Shown piece by piece: positions 21,873 to 26,556 of a DNA stretch of 26,556 bases. The stretch is from Sutterella sp. (GTDB lineage: Bacteria; Pseudomonadota; Gammaproteobacteria; Burkholderiales; Burkholderiaceae_F). Position 1 is the stretch's first letter. Each line of letters starts with the position of its first letter. The DNA lies in contig DYCH01000027.1 in NCBI GenBank assembly GCA_019418235.1, positions 1 through 26,556 of the forward strand, given 5' to 3'. The notes under the pieces are model-generated. The model did not search any database, was not told the origin of the DNA, and saw only the letters and a list, made by a program, of their open reading frames with translations. Position numbers and translations under genes: made by a program.

Positions 21873-23453
21873 GTGAAGAACTTCATCTTGAAAGCACGCA
21901 ATTTCTACACACTCATCTTTGCCGTCGTGTGGGTTAGCGTTTTGTGTTCTGAATTTTTCGTTCGTCTTTGGACGTTGACGACGATCGGAACACTGATCAA
22001 CACCTATATTGTATTGATTTGCTTGTTCGCAGCATGGTTATATTTTATGCAAATCCTGTTGCCTGCCAAGATTTTAAAACCCGTATTAGGGATTTTGATT
22101 TTGATCAGCGCCGTCACCAATGTCTTTTGCTCTCAATACGGGATTGTGATTTCCCCCAACATGATTCGCAACTCCTTGGAAACCAATCCTGCAGAAGTCT
22201 TTGACCTCATCACATTGACGTGGATTTTCAAGGTGGTGCTCTTTAGTGCATTGCCCCTGCTTTGCTTAAAGTACCTACCTCAAACAAAAAGAGTGGCTTC
22301 GCTCTCCATGGGACTTTTAAGCATTGGACTTGCCGGCATCTTTGTTTTAAGTGCCTTCCAACCGATGAGCAGTCTTATGCGAAATCACCGTGATGTTCGC
22401 TATCTCATCACGCCCTTTAATTCGTTGGTCTCCACTTACAAAACGTTTAAAGATGATTCAAGTTCGAGCTCTCAGCGCGTACGCTTAATCGTTGACGATA
22501 CGCCTCAAATGGGCCCAGCATTAAGCAATAACACCCGTCCCACGGTCACGGTTATTGTTGCAGGCGAAACCACGCGCTCGGCAAGCTGGCAATTAGCAGG
22601 TTACGATCGTGAAACGAACCCTAATCTTTCACAACGCAATATTATTTCTTTCCCGAAAGTCAGCGCCTGCGGTACCGACACAGAACAATCCTTGCCTTGC
22701 ATGTTCTCTCGTATCGGTCGTCGTGATTATGACCGTCAACGCATCGTCTCTGAAGAATCGCTGTTGCCGCTTTTGCAACGTGCTGGGTTTGATGTGACCT
22801 GGATTGATAATCAATCGGGCTGCAAAGGTGTGTGCCAAGGTGTCAAAAGTAAGAATGCGCCTCAAGTGGCTGGAGAAACCGATCAAAACCTCATTGAAGC
22901 GTTAAAGCGCGAATTGGATGCGCCTTCAACCGGTAAAAATCGAGTCATTGTTTTACACATGATGGGCTCCCACGGCCCGGCATACTTCAAGCGCTATCCG
23001 CAAAATATGGAGTTCTTTAAACCGGCTTGCCGAAGCAATGATTTCAGCAAATGCACGCGTGAAGAAATCTTAAATGCCTATGACAATTCCGTTCGCTACA
23101 CCGATTATTCTCTCAATGAAATGATTAAAGTCTTGGAGGCTCGAAAAGACATTGATTCTTCCCTCATTTTCATGAGTGATCATGGCGAAAGCGTCGGCGA
23201 AAAGAGTTTGTATTTGCACGGTGCTCCCCGTTTGGTGGCCCCCAATGAGCAAACTCAAGTGCCTGGCATCTTGTGGCTTTCAGATGGCACGCAAAAACGC
23301 TTGGGTACGAATGTCTTTACCTTAACGGAACTTGATAACGTCGCTCATGACCATCTCTATCACACGGTGTTGGGACTATTGGATGTCGATACCAAAGCCT
23401 ACAATCCTCAATGGGATTTGATGCAAAAGATTCGACGCACGGCAAAACCGTAA
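21873..23453 (+). CDS. eptA: Phosphoethanolamine-lipid A transferase (EptA/MCR family)
   Basis: This 526-residue inner-membrane protein has five hydrophobic helices in the first 165 residues and a periplasmic sulfatase-like domain. E232 (GETTR), T270 (CGTDT), D436-H437 (SDHGE) match the zinc ligands and catalytic Thr of EptA/MCR. The cysteine pairs C266/C276, C317/C321 and C386/C394 match the known disulfides. LHMMGSHGPAY is also typical. It moves phosphoethanolamine from phosphatidylethanolamine to lipid A and so lowers binding of cationic peptides. GTG at 21873 has GGAG five bases upstream. It is divergent from its likely two-component regulator. It looks chromosomal and native, with no mobile element nearby. 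Confidence 0.92.
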   Translation: MKNFILKARNFYTLIFAVVWVSVLCSEFFVRLWTLTTIGTLINTYIVLICLFAAWLYFMQILLPAKILKPVLGILILISAVTNVFCSQYGIVISPNMIRNSLETNPAEVFDLITLTWIFKVVLFSALPLLCLKYLPQTKRVASLSMGLLSIGLAGIFVLSAFQPMSSLMRNHRDVRYLITPFNSLVSTYKTFKDDSSSSSQRVRLIVDDTPQMGPALSNNTRPTVTVIVAGETTRSASWQLAGYDRETNPNLSQRNIISFPKVSACGTDTEQSLPCMFSRIGRRDYDRQRIVSEESLLPLLQRAGFDVTWIDNQSGCKGVCQGVKSKNAPQVAGETDQNLIEALKRELDAPSTGKNRVIVLHMMGSHGPAYFKRYPQNMEFFKPACRSNDFSKCTREEILNAYDNSVRYTDYSLNEMIKVLEARKDIDSSLIFMSDHGESVGEKSLYLHGAPRLVAPNEQTQVPGILWLSDGTQKRLGTNVFTLTELDNVAHDHLYHTVLGLLDVDTKAYNPQWDLMQKIRRTAKP

Positions 23454-23470
23454 AATCTTCACCTTCCAAC

Positions 23471-23504
23471 GCAAATGGCCTCACAAATTGTGAGGCCACT
23501 TTGC
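23471..23504. terminator. Long hairpin between convergent eptA and serS
   Basis: TGGCCTCACA (23476-23485) and TGTGAGGCCA (23489-23498) pair perfectly around AAT. GCAAA and TTTGC extend the stem past a single bulged C. The T-runs on either side are weak. It probably terminates eptA and serS from opposite sides. Confidence 0.65.
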
Positions 23505-23524
23505 AGGAATAACTTTAAAACAAA

Positions 23525-24844
23525 TTAGGCTTTAAAGTCACGCAACGGTTGGTTTTCCGGGCGAAGCACTTCAACACCACCCATGTACGGGCGAAGCACT
23601 TCAGGCACCGTCACAGAGCCGTCAGCATTTTGGTAGTTTTCCAAAACAGCCACCAAAGCACGACCCACGGCCAAGCCGGAACCGTTTAACGTATGAACGT
23701 ATTGGGGCTTGCCGTCCTTACCCTTCACGCGAGCGCCCATACGGCGAGCTTGGAAAGCTTCGCAGTTGGAGCAAGAAGAGATTTCACGGTACGTGTTTTG
23801 TGCCGGAATCCAAACTTCCAAGTCATAGGTCTTGGCAGCGCCAAAGCCCATGTCGCCCGTGCAGAGCGTAATCACACGGTACGGGAGACCCAACTTTTGA
23901 AGAATACGTTCAGCGTTATTGACCATTTCTTCGAGGTGATCATAGCTGTCTTCGGGGCTGACGATACGAACCATTTCGACCTTATCGAATTGGTGTTGAC
24001 GGATCATGCCGCGCGTATCACGACCGTAGGAGCCGGCTTCAGAACGGAAGCAAGGCGTATGAGCCGTAATCTTGATGGGCAATTCGTCAGCACGCAAAAG
24101 TTTGCCACTCACCATATTCGTCAAAGAAACTTCAGCCGTCGGGATCAAGTACAAGTGTTCGCCTTCACCATCTTGACCACCCTTCTTAGCGGCAAAGAGG
24201 TCTTCTTCAAACTTCGGCAATTGACCCGTACCACGCATCGTTTCAGCAGAAACGATATAAGGCGTATAGCATTCGGTGTAACCGTGTTCGCTCGTATGCG
24301 TATCAAGCATGAATTGAGCCAAAGCACGATGCAAACGTGCCACTTGACCGCGCATGAAGCAAAAGCGTGAACCGGATTCCTTGGCGGCCGTTTCAAAGTC
24401 CAAACCTAAGGGCATACCGATATCAACGTGATCCTTGACTTCAAAGTCAAACGTGCGAGGCGTACCCCAACGACGAACTTCAGGATTGTCGCGTTCGTCT
24501 TTGCCCACCGGAACGGATTCCGTCGGAAGGTTCGGCACGCTCATCATCAACTCTTCAAGGTCGTTGCGGATATCGGCCAAACGGGCTTCAAGATCCACGA
24601 GCTTTTCAGGAATAGCGGCAGCTTCGGCCATCAATTCGGAAGCATCACCGCCGGACTTCTTGATCGTACCGATTTGCTTAGCCAAACTGTTGCGCAAGGC
24701 TTGCAAAGCTTCGGTTTGCTTTTGGACTTCTTTGCGATCGTTTTCCAACGCATTGAATTCCTTCACAGGGAACTCAAACGGACGCGTGGCCAAACGGGCG
24801 ACCACATCATCGAGTTGCTTACGTAATAAGTTAATGTCGAGCAT
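23525..24844 (-). CDS. serS: Seryl-tRNA synthetase
   Basis: This 439-residue class II aminoacyl-tRNA synthetase charges tRNA-Ser, including the tRNA-Ser(CGA) of this window. The N-terminal coiled-coil arm (about 30-100, NDRKEVQKQTEALQALRNSL) contacts the tRNA long arm. Motif 2 is CFRSEAGSYGRDTRGMIRQH. The serine/adenylate pocket has TAEVSLTN and GDMGFGAAKTYDLEVW, and motif 3 is GSGLAVGRALVAVLENYQ. The ATG at 24844 has AAGGA about eight bases upstream. A hairpin lies 5 bases before that site. It follows rarA in the same direction. Confidence 0.97.
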   Translation of the reverse strand: MLDINLLRKQLDDVVARLATRPFEFPVKEFNALENDRKEVQKQTEALQALRNSLAKQIGTIKKSGGDASELMAEAAAIPEKLVDLEARLADIRNDLEELMMSVPNLPTESVPVGKDERDNPEVRRWGTPRTFDFEVKDHVDIGMPLGLDFETAAKESGSRFCFMRGQVARLHRALAQFMLDTHTSEHGYTECYTPYIVSAETMRGTGQLPKFEEDLFAAKKGGQDGEGEHLYLIPTAEVSLTNMVSGKLLRADELPIKITAHTPCFRSEAGSYGRDTRGMIRQHQFDKVEMVRIVSPEDSYDHLEEMVNNAERILQKLGLPYRVITLCTGDMGFGAAKTYDLEVWIPAQNTYREISSCSNCEAFQARRMGARVKGKDGKPQYVHTLNGSGLAVGRALVAVLENYQNADGSVTVPEVLRPYMGGVEVLRPENQPLRDFKA

Positions 24845-24861
24845 TTACTAATTCCTTAATA

Positions 24862-24885
24862 AGAGCCGTCAATGTAAACGGTTCT
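24862..24885 (-). promoter_or_regulatory. Hairpin in the serS 5' leader
   Basis: On the minus strand AGAACCGT (24885-24878) pairs with ACGGCTCT (24869-24862), eight pairs with one wobble, around an 8-base loop. The serS ribosome site follows about five bases later. There is no T-run. Confidence 0.45.
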
Positions 24886-24994
24886 GTTTAAAAATAACAA
24901 TTTGTTAATTTTGGCTCGTTTGTCGCTTTATTGCAAGAAAAATCACAACTTAATTGAGACAAAAACTATAGAAAACTCAAAGGATTTTTGCCCT

Positions 24995-26395
24995 TTAGGC
25001 TTTCTTTTCTCGCTTGCGACCCTTGCCTTGCGCATGAGCCTGACGATTGATTTCTTCAAGACGATGAAGTTTCTCACCGATTTTGATCTCCAGCCCCCTT
25101 GGACGAGGTTCATACCAACGGATGGATTCAAGGCCCTCTGGCATATAAATTTCGCCTGCGGCAAACGCATCGGGTTCGTCATGCGCATAGCGATAGCCTT
25201 GAGAGTAACCCAATTCTTTCATGAGTTTCGTGGGGGCATTGCGAAGGTAAAATGGCACGGAACGCGAGGCGTCTTTCGCTACAAAACTTCTGACGGCGTT
25301 ATAAGCCATTTCAATGGAATTGCTCTTTGGCGCCACAGCCAAATAAACCACAGCATTGGCAATCGCGAGTTCCCCTTCAGGAGAGCCTAATCGCTCATAG
25401 GCTTGAGCAGCATTTAAAGCAATTTCAAGCGCTCGCGGATCAGCCAAACCCACATCTTCCGTAGCCATACGAATAATACGACGGCAAAGATAAAGCGGAT
25501 CGCAGCCACCAACGAGCATTCGCGTCATCCAATAAAGTGCTGCGTCAGGGTCAGACCCACGCACTGACTTGTGTAAAGCGGAGATTAAATCGTAGAAATT
25601 CTCCCCACCCTTATCAAAGCGACGAAGCGTGGCGGGTAAGCTCTTTCGCAAAAGGTCAGCTGTGACCGTTTCAACTTTCGTATCCACGGCTAAATGGCAC
25701 GCTAACTCAACAGCATTTAAAAACCTTCTTGCATCCCCATCAGCCAAATTGATCAAAATGTCTTGCGCATCGTCATCAAAGACGACACCCGGGGCTTCAA
25801 CGGCCACGGCTCTGGGCAACAACTCTTTAAAGTCTTCTGCTTTCAAGCTCTCAAGCACATAGACCGCCGAGCGAGACAATAAGGCGCTATTGACTTCAAA
25901 ACTCGGATTTTCGGTCGTGGCCCCAATAAAGACAAAAAGGCCACTTTCCACATGAGGCAAAAAGGCATCTTGTTGAGACTTCGAGAAACGGTGCACTTCG
26001 TCAACAAAGACAAGCGTCGGTTCCCCCGTTTGATCCATGCGAATCTGAGCAGCTTCCACCGCTTCACGAATATCCTTAACACCGCTTAAAACGGCAGAAA
26101 TCGCAATAAAGGGTAAGTGAAACGCTTCGGCCATCAAGCGGGCAAGTGTGGTTTTACCAACACCGGGCGGCCCCCAAAGAATCATGGAGTGGGGACGTGC
26201 TTCTTCAAAAGCCACACGCAATGGCATACCGGGGCCCAATAAATGTTTTTGACCGACAACTTCATCTAAGTTCTGAGGACGAAGGCGCTCCGCTAACGGC
26301 TGCATCTTTTGAGCCATCGGCTTTTTGCGACGAGTGGTCGATTTTTCAGGCTGTTTGATGGTGACGGCGTCACCGAAAAGATCTTCGCTATTCAT
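24995..26395 (-). CDS. rarA: Replication-associated recombination protein RarA (MgsA)
   Basis: This 466-residue AAA+ ATPase of the clamp-loader/RuvB-like group acts at stalled replication forks. RLRPQNLDEVVGQKHLLG opens the family core. Walker A GPPGVGKT is at 75-82, Walker B VFVDEVHR at 129-136 and GATTENPSFEVNSALLSR near 155. The C-terminal tetramerisation region includes HKSVRGSDPDAALYWMTRML and FVAKDASRSVPFYLRNAPTK. The ATG at 26395 gives the usual MNSEDLFGD start but has no clear ribosome site. The frame is open to 26548, through the rRNA terminator, which is not coding. It is followed by serS, as in many proteobacteria. Confidence 0.94.
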   Translation of the reverse strand: MNSEDLFGDAVTIKQPEKSTTRRKKPMAQKMQPLAERLRPQNLDEVVGQKHLLGPGMPLRVAFEEARPHSMILWGPPGVGKTTLARLMAEAFHLPFIAISAVLSGVKDIREAVEAAQIRMDQTGEPTLVFVDEVHRFSKSQQDAFLPHVESGLFVFIGATTENPSFEVNSALLSRSAVYVLESLKAEDFKELLPRAVAVEAPGVVFDDDAQDILINLADGDARRFLNAVELACHLAVDTKVETVTADLLRKSLPATLRRFDKGGENFYDLISALHKSVRGSDPDAALYWMTRMLVGGCDPLYLCRRIIRMATEDVGLADPRALEIALNAAQAYERLGSPEGELAIANAVVYLAVAPKSNSIEMAYNAVRSFVAKDASRSVPFYLRNAPTKLMKELGYSQGYRYAHDEPDAFAAGEIYMPEGLESIRWYEPRPRGLEIKIGEKLHRLEEINRQAHAQGKGRKREKKA

Positions 26396-26468
26396 AAAGC
26401 GATAATTTAGCACACACCACCGCAAAGGTTGTGGTTTAAGAAGATGTTTTTTCGGCTCTAGAAAGAGT

Positions 26469-26500
26469 AAAAGCCCCGAAGTTTTCACTTCAGGGCTTTT
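26469..26500 (-). terminator. Rho-independent terminator of the rRNA operon
   Basis: On the minus strand AAAAGCCC-T-GAAGT, loop GAAA, ACTTC-G-GGGCTTTT (26500-26469). This is 13 pairs with one internal mismatch. The T-run lies in the 3' arm, and ACTCTTTC follows. It sits ten bases past the 5S rRNA end. Confidence 0.85.
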
Positions 26501-26509
26501 AAAATGGGG

Positions 26510-26556
26510 AGCCAGGCAATGTCCTACTTTCACTGGAAATACAACCAACTATCATC
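26510..26556 (-). rRNA. rrf: 5S ribosomal RNA, 3' end (partial)
   Basis: Read on the minus strand the last 47 bases contain GATGATAGT, GTGAAAGTAGG and the terminal GCCTGGC. This is the conserved 3' third of 5S rRNA, ordered as in Burkholderiales 5S genes. The 5' part lies past the window edge. An rRNA operon therefore reads leftward into this region and ends before rarA. Confidence 0.88.

Noticed and set aside
21873..23453. Mobile, acquired mcr-like resistance gene
   Set aside because: No insertion sequence, plasmid gene or compositional break flanks it, and it is paired with its own regulator, so a native chromosomal eptA is more likely.
26396..26548. N-terminal extension of RarA in the open frame up to 26548
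   Set aside because: It would read through the rRNA terminator and into the 5S rRNA gene; the ATG at 26395 gives the normal family start.

Overview
The window looks like chromosomal DNA of a betaproteobacterium, most likely a gut-type member of Burkholderiales close to Sutterella/Parasutterella. This is an inference from three things. The translation-operon genes rimP, nusA, infB, rbfA, truB and typA are present with the betaproteobacterial companions scpB and rluB. There is an Ala/Lys-rich histone H1-like protein. The 5S rRNA 3' end at the right edge fits Burkholderiales. Base composition is moderate and fairly even, and no insertion sequence, integrase, prophage or CRISPR array was seen.

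Layout. 1-119 is the end of fhs (formate-tetrahydrofolate ligase), closed by a strong terminator. 189-388 carries a palindrome and a short 23-bp tandem array. 389-1897 is a long-form RluA-type pseudouridine synthase. 1926-2086 is a seven-unit tandem array with an exact 23-bp period, running into an AAA_14/DUF4143 ATPase gene (2092-3369). 3444-4388 is an AEC transporter. The minus-strand block 14978-4537 is one long information-processing operon: rimP-nusA-infB-rbfA-truB-typA-ychJ-scpB-rluB. It is preceded by a promoter and a structured leader with its own intrinsic terminator (15206-15013). 15211-16080 is an EamA exporter and 16170-16943 is the histone H1-like protein, both minus strand. A tRNA-Ser(CGA) lies at 17201-17291.

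17477-18976 is a monocistronic ATP-grasp ligase of unknown substrate. 19039-23453 looks like an envelope-modification module. A PAP2 phosphatase, a sensor kinase and an OmpR-type regulator are read leftward, and an EptA/MCR-type phosphoethanolamine transferase is read rightward. Three TTTGACA direct repeats, 11 bp apart, lie between them. 23525-24844 is serS, 24995-26395 is rarA, and the window ends inside a 5S rRNA gene (minus strand), so an rRNA operon continues past the right edge.

The most notable signals are these: (1) two 23-bp-period arrays whose units combine a small palindrome with an ATG, one directly upstream of the DUF4143 ATPase; (2) a structured attenuator-like leader before rimP; (3) a perfect 12-bp hairpin that is both an intrinsic terminator after the sensor kinase gene and a mask over the pap2 Shine-Dalgarno; (4) a hidden acidic extension of ScpB behind an A7 run, reaching into the rluB start.
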